Counted from the stretch's first letter, positions 1 to 9,627 are shown. The stretch: DNA of 64,000 nucleotides from a bacterium (GCA_023150945.1 JAKLJX010000008.1:62001-126000); one strand, 5' to 3'. Notes: generated by a model not told the origin, from the sequence alone. Numbers and translations: made by a program.

Positions 1-396
1 TTTGCCTCTATCATCCCGCAAGCACCGGAAATGATCGTGGCTGGGCAGTTGTCGGAATTCGATGTTGACCTGATCCGATTCACCACGAACGAACATGGCG
101 CGGTAACCACGAAAGCCAGGCGCCTCAGCGAATTGCTCCGCCTGCGCGACCCAAAAGGACACGAACTCAGCGGCGAGATGATTAGAGATCTGATCGACCA
201 GGGCAAGATTCCGGTGCGTTCGGGCCTGACCCTCGTCGAGCAGGGCGGGCAGAGAATGGTGGCGGCCAATCAGATTCAGCAAATCCGGCAGTCTGCTCCC
301 CCCAGGAATGGCGCCTTTATCGGCCTTGTTGTCGGGGCGTGCCTTGACGCGATGGTCATCTTGGCGATTTCGTCCTTGAGCTTTGGAGGAATCTGA
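1..396 (+). CDS. C-terminal part of a lipoprotein-family paralog (cut by window edge)
   Basis: The frame is open from base 1, so the start lies outside the window and 131 residues are visible. They align with residues of about 120-240 of the next two genes: a VxGQL strand, the RRLSELLRLRD motif, the block GKIPVRSGLTL, the VAANQIQQI strand and a final hydrophobic stretch GAFIGLVVGACLDAMVILAI. Unlike its two neighbours it stops just after that stretch and lacks the ~380-residue C-terminal domain that begins with CPFVYSFDG. It is therefore a short form of the family. Function unknown; envelope location is inferred from its lipoprotein paralogs. Confidence 0.75.
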   Translation, partial: FASIIPQAPEMIVAGQLSEFDVDLIRFTTNEHGAVTTKARRLSELLRLRDPKGHELSGEMIRDLIDQGKIPVRSGLTLVEQGGQRMVAANQIQQIRQSAPPRNGAFIGLVVGACLDAMVILAISSLSFGGI

Positions 397-409
397 GGGT
401 CATGGTTTG

Positions 410-430
410 AGCAGCAGGTCTCCTGCTGCT
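410..430 (+). terminator. Hairpin after first paralog
   Basis: AGCAGCAGG (410-418) and CCTGCTGCT (422-430) form a perfect 9-bp stem with a 3-nt loop, 14 bases after the stop of the partial gene. There is no strong T tract, so intrinsic termination is only a possibility. Confidence 0.45.
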
Positions 431-555
431 GGTGAACAGTACCGACCGAGGGGAATTCGCTTACGATTCCCCGCTGTAGCTCGGCCGCTCTTCGTGCCAC
501 CCCACACCTGCTGTCAGGCAGCAAATGAAGTTCTCGCGATCGTATGGAGGCCACC

Positions 556-2448
556 ATGATTACCGAAAAACGGCAGTGCCCGAGCTGGAGGCCATTGTGC
601 CTTCTGCTTGCTGTCGCACTGTGCGGCTGCAGCATTATTGGCTTGTCGATCGGCGCGATCAGCGATTCCCGTCGCTCCTCGGCTGTGACCATTCCTGGCT
701 GGCAAGTGGAAACTCTCAAAGCGGGGTCGCGAATAGAAGCTTTGTTGTGGGAGGGCAGCAGCGTCACCGGCAAGTACACCGGCATCGAGCTTATGCCGCT
801 CAATCAGTACGACGCAATCTATTCCGAGGCGCTCGCGCGTCTACCTGAAGGGATTCACTTCCCGGGACGGGGAGACACCATCATCATGACGTTTGCCACG
901 CACGTGCCGGAAACACCTGAAACAACGGTGACCGGACAGTTGTCGCGAATAGAGCTTGGTACCATTCGGGTTGTCCAAGACCGGACCGGCACATCCAGCA
1001 TTGTCGGGTGGCGTCTCAGTGAATTGCTCCACTTGAGCGATCAGAAAGGTAATCATTTTACCGGCGAGACGGTCAGAGACCTGATCGGCCACGGCAAAAT
1101 ACCAGTGCGATCCGCACTCGCTCTTTCAGAAGGTGGGGAGAAAAGGTTGATTGCCGCCAATCAAGTTCAAGAGATTCACGTCTTGCCCGCCAAGAAATCG
1201 GGCGCACTTACCGGTTTTCTGGTGGGCGCGGCGATCGATGCCGTGGTTCTCATCGCTGCGGCGTCAGCGGATTATGGAGGAGGCCTCAGCACCAGCGAGA
1301 GCGGCAGCATGTCCTGCCCCTTTGTTTACAGTTTCGATGGTAGGCAATACGTGCTCGACTCCGAGACTTTTGGCGGCGCAATCTTTCGCGCCGCGCAACG
1401 CACCGATCTCGACAATCTCGACCATTTGACTGAAGTGAACGGCGGCTACCGCATCAAAATTACCAACGAACTGCCGGAGACGCAGTTTGTTGACGAACTC
1501 CGATTGCTCGTGGTTGACCATCCGCGCGACACCCGCGTCGTTCCATCTTTCGCTGGAAGAATTCATACCCTCACCGCGCCGCAACCGCCCAATATGGCAA
1601 AGAGCTATCGTGGAGATGAAGTACAGAATTTGATTATGGACAAAGACAATCGCGTTTGGGTGAGCAATCCTTTTGGTCGAAATCCCGAGGACAAGTCACA
1701 AGCACGAGACGGCCTGTTGCTGGAGTTCCCTCGTCCCGCAGGAGTGAACGCAGCCAAACTGTACTGCAACCTGCAAAACACCCTCTGGGCTTCCTATCTG
1801 CAAGGCCAGCTTTTGGCGTTGCACGGCCGCGAATTGCCGGATTGGTATGCGCTCATGAACAGCTCGCCGGAGGCGCGTGCCGCGCTGTTCCAAGCCATGG
1901 TGCGAGAAGGCATGCTGCGGGTGCAGGTGTGGAATGGCCAGAACTGGCAAGAGGCCGGTTTCTTCTGGGAAGTCGGCCCGAGTGTACCGAAAGATCAAGT
2001 GCTCTGGCTCGATCTCAGCAACATTCCCGGCGACACACTTCAGGTGAAGCTCGAATCCACCGCCGGTTTTTGGATGATCAACAGCGTTGCGATCGACTAT
2101 TCCCCCGAGGCCGAGCTCATCGTCACCGAGTTGCTGCCGCAGCAAGCGCGCGATCAGTTGGGCCAGGATCAGCGCGAAATTCTGACGAACAACGACGCCC
2201 GCTACTACGTGATGCCCGCCGTAGATGATTGGGCCGAACTTGTGTTTTCCGCACCGCCAGCGCGACCCGGATATCAGCGGTCGATTCTGCTCAAAAGCTC
2301 AGGCTATTATGAAATTCATGTGACCGCCGCAGGCGAGCCGCAGCGCGAGCTGGTGGCGCAGTTGATGACTGAGCCGGGCGCGTATGGACAATTCACGTTG
2401 CGCTTGTTGCAACAGTATCACGACAATCTTCTGGCCAAGATGCAATGA
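556..2448 (+). CDS. Predicted outer-membrane lipoprotein, long form, copy A
   Basis: 630 residues. The start at 556 is preferred over the in-frame ATG at 544 because GGAGG at 546-550 sits ahead of it. The signal peptide ends in a lipobox (LCGC, lipidated Cys25). Residues ~45-130 hold a small beta-rich domain (GSRIEALLWEGSSVTGKYTG) resembling SH3/PilZ-like barrels. A hydrophobic segment lies near residues 220-245. From about residue 253 a ~380-residue domain begins with SCPFVYSFDG and contains a TFGGAIFRAAQRTDLDNLDHL block. I do not recognise a named family or catalytic motif. The C-terminal domain is almost identical to that of the next gene, whereas the N-terminal part is only moderately similar. 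Role unknown; probably envelope surface. Confidence 0.8.
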   Translation: MITEKRQCPSWRPLCLLLAVALCGCSIIGLSIGAISDSRRSSAVTIPGWQVETLKAGSRIEALLWEGSSVTGKYTGIELMPLNQYDAIYSEALARLPEGIHFPGRGDTIIMTFATHVPETPETTVTGQLSRIELGTIRVVQDRTGTSSIVGWRLSELLHLSDQKGNHFTGETVRDLIGHGKIPVRSALALSEGGEKRLIAANQVQEIHVLPAKKSGALTGFLVGAAIDAVVLIAAASADYGGGLSTSESGSMSCPFVYSFDGRQYVLDSETFGGAIFRAAQRTDLDNLDHLTEVNGGYRIKITNELPETQFVDELRLLVVDHPRDTRVVPSFAGRIHTLTAPQPPNMAKSYRGDEVQNLIMDKDNRVWVSNPFGRNPEDKSQARDGLLLEFPRPAGVNAAKLYCNLQNTLWASYLQGQLLALHGRELPDWYALMNSSPEARAALFQAMVREGMLRVQVWNGQNWQEAGFFWEVGPSVPKDQVLWLDLSNIPGDTLQVKLESTAGFWMINSVAIDYSPEAELIVTELLPQQARDQLGQDQREILTNNDARYYVMPAVDDWAELVFSAPPARPGYQRSILLKSSGYYEIHVTAAGEPQRELVAQLMTEPGAYGQFTLRLLQQYHDNLLAKMQ

Positions 2449-2478
2449 ATGACATGTTTCGGTGCTCAGGAGGCAACC

Positions 2479-4380
2479 ATGAGTCTGGCGAAACCGCGAT
2501 TGCTGAAAAGGTGGGTGGCATTGTCCTTGTTGCCCGCCATGGTGTTGTGCAGTTGTAGCATCATCGGTTTGATTATTGGTGCGACAAGCGACGCGCGTCA
2601 ACCCAAAGCAATGACAGTTCCGGGCTGGAAAGTGGACACCCTGAAAGTCGGTGCCAAGGTGGAAGTTCTGCTCAGAGATGGCCGCACGATGAACGGCAAG
2701 TTCAAAGGCATCAAGCCAATGCCGTTTAACCAGTATGTCACCCTGCATAACGAGGCAAAGGCGCAACTGCCGGAAGGGATGTACCTTCCCAACCCGACAG
2801 ATACTCTCGTCATGACCTTCGCCGCGCGCAAGCCGCAAGAGTCTGAAGTGACAGTGACCGGCCAACTGGCTGCATTCGTGCGCGATTCTGTGCGGATCGG
2901 TCAAAACGTGGCTGGAAAAGCAAGAATCGTTGCGTGGCCACTCAGCGAGTTGATCCGCATGAGCGGCCACAGGGGCAATGAGATCACGGGTGAGACTGTC
3001 AGGAGGCTGATCAACGACGGCACGATACCGGTGCGATCCAGCCTGGCCATATTGGCGAAGAGCGAGCAGAAACTGATTCCGACCAATCAGGTTCAGCAAG
3101 TTCACCAACTGGCGGGCAAGAAAGAGGGCGTACTTGTCGGTTTTCTGTTGGGCGCCGCCATTGATGCAGCGGTACTGGTGTATGTAATGTCTCAGCCTCT
3201 TTTCGATAGCGATGACTGTAACTCCAGCGGTACCGACAACCAATCCTGCCCCTTTGTTTACAGTTTCGATGGTAAGCAATACGTGCGCGATTCCGAAACC
3301 TTTGGCGGCGCTATCTTTCGTGCAGCACAACGTACCGATCTCGACAATCTCGACCATTTGACTGAAGTGAACGGCGGCTACCGCATCAAAATCACTAATG
3401 AATTGCCGGAGACGCAGTTTGTTGACGAACTCCGATTGCTCGTGGTTGACCATCCGCGCGACACCCGCGTCGTTCCATCTTTCGCTGGAAGAATTCATAC
3501 CCTCACCGCGCCGCAACCGCCTAATAAGGCAACGAGCTATCGTGGAGATGAAGTACAGAATCTGATTACAGACAAAAACGATCACGTTTGGGTGAGCAAT
3601 CCCTTCGGTCGAGATCCCGAAGACAAGTCACAAGCACGAGACGGCCTGTTGCTGGAGTTCCCTCGTCCCGCTGAAACGAACTCCGCCAAGCTCTGCTGCA
3701 ACCTGCAAAACACACTCTGGGCTTCCTATCTGCAAGGCCAGCTTTTGGCGTTGCACGGCCGCGAATTGCCGGATTGGTATGCGCTCATGAACAGCTCGCC
3801 GGAGGCGCGTGCCGCGCTGTTCCAAGCCATGGTGCGAGAGGGCATGCTGCGGGTGCAGGTGTGGAATGGCCAGAACTGGCAAGAGGCCGGTTTCTTCTGG
3901 GAAGTCGGCCCGAGTGTACCGAAAGATCAAGTGCTCTGGCTCGATCTCAGCAACATTCCCGGCGGGACTCTGCAAGTGAAGCTGGAATCCACCGCCGGTT
4001 TTTGGATGATCAACAGCGTTGCGATCGACTATTCCCCCGAGGCCGAGCTCATCGTCACCGAGTTGCTGCCGCAGCAAGCGCGCGATCAGTTGGGGCAAGA
4101 TCAGCGCGAAATTCTGACGAACAACGACGCCCGCTACTACGTGATGCCCGCCGTAGATGATTGGGCCGAACTTGTGTTTGCCGCACCGCCAGCGCGACCC
4201 GGATATCAGCGGTCGATTCTGCTCAAAAGCTCAGGCTATTATGAAATTCATGTGACCGCCGCAGGCGAGCCGCAGCGCGAGCTGGTGGCGCAGTTGATGA
4301 CTGAGCCGGGCGCGTATGGGCAATACACGTTGCGCCTGCTCAATCAGCACCTCGCCGAATTGCCGACCAAGGTGGAGTAA
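2479..4380 (+). CDS. Predicted outer-membrane lipoprotein, long form, copy B
   Basis: 633 residues. The start at 2479 follows AGGAGG at 2468-2473; the in-frame ATG at 2449, just after the upstream stop, has no such site. The lipobox LCSC gives lipid Cys26. The layout matches copy A: signal, beta-rich domain, LSELIRMSG block, hydrophobic segment, then the CPFVYSFDG domain. By eye the C-terminal domains of A and B differ at about 17 of 365 residues, far fewer than the N-terminal halves. It lies 30 bases after copy A and 5 bases before the ketosynthase gene, so co-transcription is likely. Function unknown. Confidence 0.8.
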   Translation: MSLAKPRLLKRWVALSLLPAMVLCSCSIIGLIIGATSDARQPKAMTVPGWKVDTLKVGAKVEVLLRDGRTMNGKFKGIKPMPFNQYVTLHNEAKAQLPEGMYLPNPTDTLVMTFAARKPQESEVTVTGQLAAFVRDSVRIGQNVAGKARIVAWPLSELIRMSGHRGNEITGETVRRLINDGTIPVRSSLAILAKSEQKLIPTNQVQQVHQLAGKKEGVLVGFLLGAAIDAAVLVYVMSQPLFDSDDCNSSGTDNQSCPFVYSFDGKQYVRDSETFGGAIFRAAQRTDLDNLDHLTEVNGGYRIKITNELPETQFVDELRLLVVDHPRDTRVVPSFAGRIHTLTAPQPPNKATSYRGDEVQNLITDKNDHVWVSNPFGRDPEDKSQARDGLLLEFPRPAETNSAKLCCNLQNTLWASYLQGQLLALHGRELPDWYALMNSSPEARAALFQAMVREGMLRVQVWNGQNWQEAGFFWEVGPSVPKDQVLWLDLSNIPGGTLQVKLESTAGFWMINSVAIDYSPEAELIVTELLPQQARDQLGQDQREILTNNDARYYVMPAVDDWAELVFAAPPARPGYQRSILLKSSGYYEIHVTAAGEPQRELVAQLMTEPGAYGQYTLRLLNQHLAELPTKVE

Positions 4381-4385
4381 AGCGA

Positions 4386-5639
4386 ATGTTTCCACGGATT
4401 GTCATCACCGGCATGGGAGCCGTCTCTGCCGCGGGCGTGGGCCTCGCAGCGCTGCTGCATGTTCTGCAAGAGGGCCGCTCCTGCGTCGGGCCAATCGACG
4501 CGCTCTCCTCCTCTGACCTGCCTTGTCGGTTTGGCGCGGCCGCGACCTCCTTTGCCCCGCAGGATTTCCTTGGCAGCCGGGAGATCAAACGCCTGGACCG
4601 CTCGGCGCAACTGTTCGTGGCTGCCGGTCAAATGGCGCTCACCGACGGCAACTTGCTCAACGGCAAGGTTGATTTGTCACGCCTCGGCATTTTTGAGGGG
4701 ACTTCTTTGGGGGGATTGTCGCGGACGCTGGCCGAGCATGAAGTCCTGTTGGCTAAAGGCGCGCGGGCAGTGAACCCGCATCTGCTGAGCGCGGCGATGA
4801 CGGGCGCGGGCGGCAGCATGCTTTCGCTCTTGCATCATCTCCACGGCCCGGTGATGGCCTTCTCCAACGGCAGCGTGTCTTCCGCCTGTGCCGTGGCCGC
4901 GGGCGTGCACCAGCTTCGTTTGCATGAAATCGACGCGGCCGTGGTTGGTGGCGGCGAGGCGCCACTCAGTTTTCCCGTCATGGCGCTCTTTTGCCGCGCC
5001 GGCATGCTCTCGACGCGCATTGATGCACCGGAAACCGCGTGCCGGCCTTTTGATGCGAGCAGAGATGGCGCGGTGCTGGGCGAAGGCGGTGCGGCGCTGA
5101 TTCTGGAGCGGCTCGAATCGGCCCGCCGCCGTGACGCCAAGATCTACGGGGAAGTCTTGGCCGTGGCATTCACCAGTGAGGCCTACAGTCTGGTTGCACC
5201 GGCGCCCGATGCCGGAGAGCAAGCCCGCGCGCTGCGCCTGGCGCTTTCACAAGCAGCGCTGCAGCCAAATCAAATCGGCTGCCTCGCGGCGCATGGCACT
5301 TCAACGCCCTTGAATGATCGTTTGGAAACGCGCGCGATCAAGCAGGCTTGCGGAGAGCAGGCCGGCAAAATTCCCATTACTGCGATCAAATCCATGCTGG
5401 GGCATACCCTGGGCGCCTGTGCCGCCGTCGAGGCCGTGGCAACGCTGCTGGCCATGCAGCACGGCTTCGTTCCGCCAACCATCAATCTCACCACACCTGA
5501 TCCCGAATGTGATCTGGATTATGTGCCGCAGCGCGCGCGGCAACAGCCGGTTGATCTGGCGCTGGTGAAAAACGCGAGCTTCGGCGGCAAGAATAGCGCA
5601 ATAGTCCTGCGTAACTGGCACGGAGTCATTTCCGATTGA
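4386..5639 (+). CDS. Beta-ketoacyl-ACP synthase (KAS II/FabF family)
   Basis: 417 residues, a normal KAS length. It condenses malonyl-ACP with an acyl-enzyme in the cytoplasm. The thiolase-fold catalytic set is visible: Cys168 in SSACAVA, His303 in AAHGTSTPLND, Lys335 in AIKSMLGH and His340 in the same motif. The ending NASFGGKNSA is typical of FabF. The nucleophile context SSAC differs from the common TAC, which suits a divergent paralog from a specialised fatty-acyl or aryl-polyene pathway better than housekeeping FabF; no ACP or FabG lies nearby. GGAG at 4374-4377 precedes the ATG by 8 bases, inside the end of the lipoprotein gene. Product specificity cannot be read from sequence. Confidence 0.88.
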   Translation: MFPRIVITGMGAVSAAGVGLAALLHVLQEGRSCVGPIDALSSSDLPCRFGAAATSFAPQDFLGSREIKRLDRSAQLFVAAGQMALTDGNLLNGKVDLSRLGIFEGTSLGGLSRTLAEHEVLLAKGARAVNPHLLSAAMTGAGGSMLSLLHHLHGPVMAFSNGSVSSACAVAAGVHQLRLHEIDAAVVGGGEAPLSFPVMALFCRAGMLSTRIDAPETACRPFDASRDGAVLGEGGAALILERLESARRRDAKIYGEVLAVAFTSEAYSLVAPAPDAGEQARALRLALSQAALQPNQIGCLAAHGTSTPLNDRLETRAIKQACGEQAGKIPITAIKSMLGHTLGACAAVEAVATLLAMQHGFVPPTINLTTPDPECDLDYVPQRARQQPVDLALVKNASFGGKNSAIVLRNWHGVISD

Positions 5640-5690
5640 ATTGGATGAATCGCTATTGCAACTGTTTTCAACACACAACGGAGGTTGACG

Positions 5691-6530
5691 ATGCGACATT
5701 CGCTGTCTGTAACCTCATGCGCGCTGGTGGCGGCATTCCTGCTGGCGTCGCTGCCCGCTGCCACCCAGGCGCAATCGCTGTGGCTGAATTGGCGCCAGGA
5801 CAGAACGCTCACTCTCGAGATTCTCAAACCGGATTTTGACGGTGAGGACAACAGCACCTTCGCGACTTCAGTACTCTTTCTCGCGCTGCGCCAGCCGATT
5901 GGAGACCGAGCCATGCTCGTGGCAGAGCTGCCTTTTGCGCATGCCGGCTGGGACTCCAGATTTAGCGGGGACGAATCCGACAACACCCTTGGCAATCCCT
6001 ATGCCGGATTCGAAATCTACAACCAAAACGCCAGTTTCATTGCGGAAGTGGGCCTGCGCGTGCCCGTGGCCGAGGAGGACAAAACCGCCACCTTCGTAGG
6101 CCTTATCACCGAGATCACCGAGCGCTATGACGCGTTTGCGCCGAAATTTCTTCCGCTGAGCGCGCTCATGAACTATCGCTATCAAGCGCCGACCGGCTTC
6201 GTCCTGCGGCTGCGGGGTGGACCGGTGTTTTGGATCAACACGGACAAAGATCGCTACGAGGATGGCACGGAACTCTTCTTGAACTACAGCGCACAAGTAG
6301 GATATGAGTCAAAACGATTCGATCTTCTTGGCGGCTTCTCCGGGCGTGCGTTACTGAGTGAAGAAGATCTCGATGCCCGCGAACGGACGGTGCATCAACT
6401 GGGCCTGGCCGCCACCGTGACTTTGGGAAGTGTGCGCCCCGGCCTGCAAGTCCGGATTCCGCTGGACGAGGATGTGACCGAGATGCTCGATGCAGTGTTT
6501 GGCTTGCATCTCGGAATCGTGCTGCAGTGA
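5691..6530 (+). CDS. Probable outer-membrane beta-barrel protein
   Basis: 279 residues. GGAGG at 5680-5684 selects the ATG at 5691 over the TTG at 5685. A signal peptide ends near ATQAQS. The mature part is a series of alternating amphipathic strands (FVLRLRGGPVFWI, ELFLNYSAQVGYES, LQVRIPLDE) and ends in a long strand with an aromatic residue, as in outer-membrane barrels of the MetA-like/phenol-transport or DUF-type groups. Charged turns rich in D and E separate the strands. It lies 51 bases after the ketosynthase. No enzyme motif is seen; transport or a structural role is an inference. Confidence 0.65.
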   Translation: MRHSLSVTSCALVAAFLLASLPAATQAQSLWLNWRQDRTLTLEILKPDFDGEDNSTFATSVLFLALRQPIGDRAMLVAELPFAHAGWDSRFSGDESDNTLGNPYAGFEIYNQNASFIAEVGLRVPVAEEDKTATFVGLITEITERYDAFAPKFLPLSALMNYRYQAPTGFVLRLRGGPVFWINTDKDRYEDGTELFLNYSAQVGYESKRFDLLGGFSGRALLSEEDLDARERTVHQLGLAATVTLGSVRPGLQVRIPLDEDVTEMLDAVFGLHLGIVLQ

Positions 6531-7098
6531 TCTGCCACCAACCAACCGGCCACCCGGCCGCCAGAGCGGGTGGCCGGTTGGCGAACGGCAGCAATCGGTT
6601 ACGCTCTTCTTTCCGCTGCCCAATCGGGTGGAATGTGAGATGAGGTGGGGCGAATTGGTTTTGGATTTCGCGGTAATACTGGCTGAGAATCCTGCACACA
6701 ATCCCGCTCGAACTTCCTTCCAGTCATCCCCCAGCCCGCGTCCCGTGTGACGCGCGCGCTTGATCACCTTGACCTGCCCAGAGCATCGCGCCCGCCCTTT
6801 TTGCCGCAACGACTGCAACGTTTTGTGCCGGCAAGCTGGCCGGGCGGAGCCGGCTTGTGTTCAAAACATTACGCTCTGCAATGCCTCCTTTTGCGCGATT
6901 TTTCAAAGCGCGCGGCGCCTCCTCTCCGGTAAGCCATTACGCAGAATCAGTTTACTCGCCAGCGCAACGTGCCGGATTGCTGCTGGCATTGGCCTTGCCT
7001 TAAAGCAGCGCAAAACGACCCCGCACCGCGGGAAAACATATGAAAACGGTCAGATGGTTATGCGTTTCTTTTGCCTGTTTTAATGTGAGGGAGCCAAC
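6531..7098. other. Intergenic region with terminator and no recognisable gene
   Basis: After a perfect hairpin near its start, this stretch has only short overlapping frames with no domain, no convincing ribosome-binding site and no repeat match elsewhere in the window. The promoter of the acyltransferase gene presumably lies in its last 100-150 bases, which are more AT-rich. Confidence 0.5.
6542..6581. terminator. 15-bp stem hairpin of the CCGGCCACCC palindrome type
   Basis: CCAACCGGCCACCCG (6542-6556) pairs perfectly with 6567-6581 around a 10-nt loop, 12 bases after the barrel gene stop. A closely related hairpin lies at 28548-28583. There is no T tract, so it may be a factor-dependent terminator or a REP-like element. 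Confidence 0.7.
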
Positions 7099-8544
7099 AT
7101 GCTCTTCAATTCATGGCAATTTCTGATTTTTTTCCCCCTGGTGGTGGCGGCTTATTTCCTGCTGCCGCACCGGCTGCGCTGGATGCTCCTGCTCGGCGCC
7201 AGCTACTATTTCTACATGTGCTGGAAGCCGGAGTACGCCCTGCTGTTGATGTTCTCCACCGTGATCGATTATTACACCGGCCTGCAAATGGGAAAAGCGA
7301 CGAGCGCGCGCAAGCGAAAATTCTATTTGGGCGTGAGCTTGAGTTCGAACCTCGGCATTCTGTTTCTGTTCAAATATTTCAATTTCCTCAATGCCTCGGC
7401 ACGGGCGGTGTTCGATCAATTCAACCTCTTCTACAATGTCCCGATGTTCGAGCTGTTGCTGCCCGTGGGCATTTCCTTCTACACCTTCCAAACCCTGAGC
7501 TATTCCATCGACGTTTACCGCGGCCGCCTCGCCCCGGAAAAGCATCTGGGCATGTTTGCGCTGTATGTGACTTTCTTTCCCCAACTCGTTGCCGGCCCGA
7601 TCGAGCGCTCCACCAACCTGTTACCGCAGTTCTACCGAGTGCACGGCATTGATCGCCAGCGCATACTCGACGGCTTGAAGCTCATGCTGTGGGGTTTCTT
7701 CAAGAAAATCGTGATTGCCGACCGCCTGGCGGTCTATGTGAACCAGGCCTACAACAATCCCGCCGGTGCCAGCGGCGCCGACTTGCTGGTTGCCACCTAT
7801 TTCTTCGCCTTTCAAATCTATTGTGACTTTTCCGGTTATTCCGACATCGCCATCGGCGCCGCCAAAGTGATGGGGTTCGAGCTGATGGAGAATTTCCGGC
7901 GGCCGTACCTGTCCCAATCGATTGCCGAATTTTGGCAAAGATGGCACATCTCCCTGTCGACCTGGTTCAAAGACTACCTCTACATTCCGCTGGGCGGCAA
8001 TCGCGTCGCCAAGTGGCGCTGGCTCTGCAATCTTTTCATCGTCTTTCTCGTCAGCGGCTTGTGGCACGGCGCCAACTGGACCTTCGTGGTGTGGGGTGCG
8101 CTGCACGGTTTCTATCTGGTTTTTTCGATATGGACCGACAATGCCCGCCGCTGGCTGTGGCAGGCCGCGCGTCTCGACCGGCTTGCCGGTGTCGTGCGCG
8201 TCACGCGCATGCTGCTGACGTTTCACTTGGTGCTGTTTGCCTGGATCTTTTTCCGCGCCAACCATCTCGCCGATGCCTATTTGATCATCACCAAAATCGC
8301 GCCGGCGGTGGCCAGCGTGTTCCGGTTCGAGCTGGTGCCGGCGGTCAGCCTGATCGAGACGCGCGCCTTGTTGCTGATGCTGGTGCTGATCACCGGCATG
8401 AGTCTTTATGAGCGCTTTCAAAGCGCAGTGGGCGCCCGGCTCGGCAATCGCTATGCCCGCGTGGCCTTTGCCTCGGTGTTGTTCTGGGTGATCCTGGTCT
8501 GGGGCGCATTCAACAATCAACAGTTCATTTACTTTCAATTCTAG
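7099..8544 (+). CDS. MBOAT-family O-acyltransferase, AlgI-like
   Basis: 481 residues with about ten hydrophobic helices, the size of Pseudomonas AlgI. MBOAT enzymes move acyl (usually acetyl) groups across the inner membrane for transfer to exopolysaccharide or cell-wall glycans. Visible landmarks are FPQLVAGPIER, the QIYCDFSGYSDIAIG motif, the FWQRWHISLSTWFKDYLYIPLGG motif with His283, and SGLWHGANW with His323, the invariant MBOAT His. GGGAG ahead of the ATG supports the start. The next gene begins 9 bases after its stop and encodes an SGNH protein, the usual partner that completes transfer in the periplasm. The glycan substrate is not known. Confidence 0.92.
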   Translation: MLFNSWQFLIFFPLVVAAYFLLPHRLRWMLLLGASYYFYMCWKPEYALLLMFSTVIDYYTGLQMGKATSARKRKFYLGVSLSSNLGILFLFKYFNFLNASARAVFDQFNLFYNVPMFELLLPVGISFYTFQTLSYSIDVYRGRLAPEKHLGMFALYVTFFPQLVAGPIERSTNLLPQFYRVHGIDRQRILDGLKLMLWGFFKKIVIADRLAVYVNQAYNNPAGASGADLLVATYFFAFQIYCDFSGYSDIAIGAAKVMGFELMENFRRPYLSQSIAEFWQRWHISLSTWFKDYLYIPLGGNRVAKWRWLCNLFIVFLVSGLWHGANWTFVVWGALHGFYLVFSIWTDNARRWLWQAARLDRLAGVVRVTRMLLTFHLVLFAWIFFRANHLADAYLIITKIAPAVASVFRFELVPAVSLIETRALLLMLVLITGMSLYERFQSAVGARLGNRYARVAFASVLFWVILVWGAFNNQQFIYFQF

Positions 8545-8553
8545 TTGCCGGCG

Positions 8554-9627
8554 ATGAAGACATTCAGACAGTTTGTGCTCATTTTCGCGATTTTTTTCGC
8601 GAGCGGCGAGGCCGTGGTCCGGCTGGACAAGCAGTTCCTGTTCTTCCACGGCAGCCAGTTCGTTGAAATCTCCAACGACGCCAGACGCAGCGTTGAGCTC
8701 GAGGCCGTCGAACACGGCCGGCTCACCATCTCGGCGAACGATTTGCGCATCATGGTTTTGGGCGATTCGAAATTCTATGGCCCGGGCGTGGAATTCGACA
8801 AGATCTTTTCCCAGCAGCTCAAGGGCATGCTGGCCCAGGACAACCGCTTGCGCCACGACAATGTGCTGGTGCTCGACCTCAGCCGGGGCGGCTACAACAC
8901 GCTGATGAACCGGTTGACGTACTTCGAATACGTCGACCAATTCAAGCCGCACGTCGTCATCCTGGGGAACAACTACGAAGATGTCTACGGCAACCAGGAC
9001 GTGCCCGAGGCCATCAGCAATTCCAACCTGAACCCCCATGAACAAACGAGCAAAGTGTTTGCGGAGCGCCCCACCGACAATATGCCGCTGTTTCAGCGCG
9101 TGCGCGATCAGCTATATCACTCCAGCCTGCTGGAATTCATCATGTCGGGGCTGAATCTGGAATTGAAACTGCATGGCGTGATCGTGCCGGGCAGCGTTTT
9201 TCATCATCTCATCTATAAATCACACCGCGAGGACTATCCCGGCTGGATCAAGGCGCAAAGGCATCTGCGCGATATGATTGCGGACTGCCGGCAAAGGGGC
9301 ATTGCTCTGATTGTTTATTCGGTTCCGGAGCTGAACATGCTGGACAACTACGCGCCTTATGAGATGGTGGATCGCAAGCTGGCGGCGTTTTTTGCGACAT
9401 ACGCTGTTCCGTACATCAGCGGCGTGCAGCCGTTTCGCGGCATGAATTCAAACGAGCTGGCATTGTCCCGCTATGACGGCCATGCCAACGACAAGGGCCA
9501 CTACCTCATGGCCCGGCAAGTCTACGCCTCGCTCGCGCCCACGCTGCAGCGCGAATATGCGGCGCAGATAAGTCCGGCCGGCTACCGCGCCGAAGCGTGG
9601 CGGAGCGCGGGCAGTGCCCTGCAGTGA
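8554..9627 (+). CDS. Membrane-anchored SGNH-fold acyltransferase/esterase partner of the MBOAT protein
   Basis: 357 residues. The ATG at 8554 is chosen over the TTG at 8545. One N-terminal hydrophobic segment (FVLIFAIFFASGEAVV) should anchor it with the catalytic domain in the periplasm. SGNH blocks are present: GDS with Ser72, GNN at 138-140 and DGHAND with Asp308 and His310, giving a complete Ser-His-Asp set. In AlgX/AlgJ and PatB-type systems such a protein receives the acyl group from the MBOAT partner and places it on the polymer. Gene order and spacing support that here. A free esterase is the alternative. Confidence 0.82.
   Translation: MKTFRQFVLIFAIFFASGEAVVRLDKQFLFFHGSQFVEISNDARRSVELEAVEHGRLTISANDLRIMVLGDSKFYGPGVEFDKIFSQQLKGMLAQDNRLRHDNVLVLDLSRGGYNTLMNRLTYFEYVDQFKPHVVILGNNYEDVYGNQDVPEAISNSNLNPHEQTSKVFAERPTDNMPLFQRVRDQLYHSSLLEFIMSGLNLELKLHGVIVPGSVFHHLIYKSHREDYPGWIKAQRHLRDMIADCRQRGIALIVYSVPELNMLDNYAPYEMVDRKLAAFFATYAVPYISGVQPFRGMNSNELALSRYDGHANDKGHYLMARQVYASLAPTLQREYAAQISPAGYRAEAWRSAGSALQ

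Noticed and set aside
7621-9045. 474-codon antisense frame over the MBOAT and SGNH genes
   Set aside because: Overlaps two clear genes and consists of low-complexity shadow sequence.
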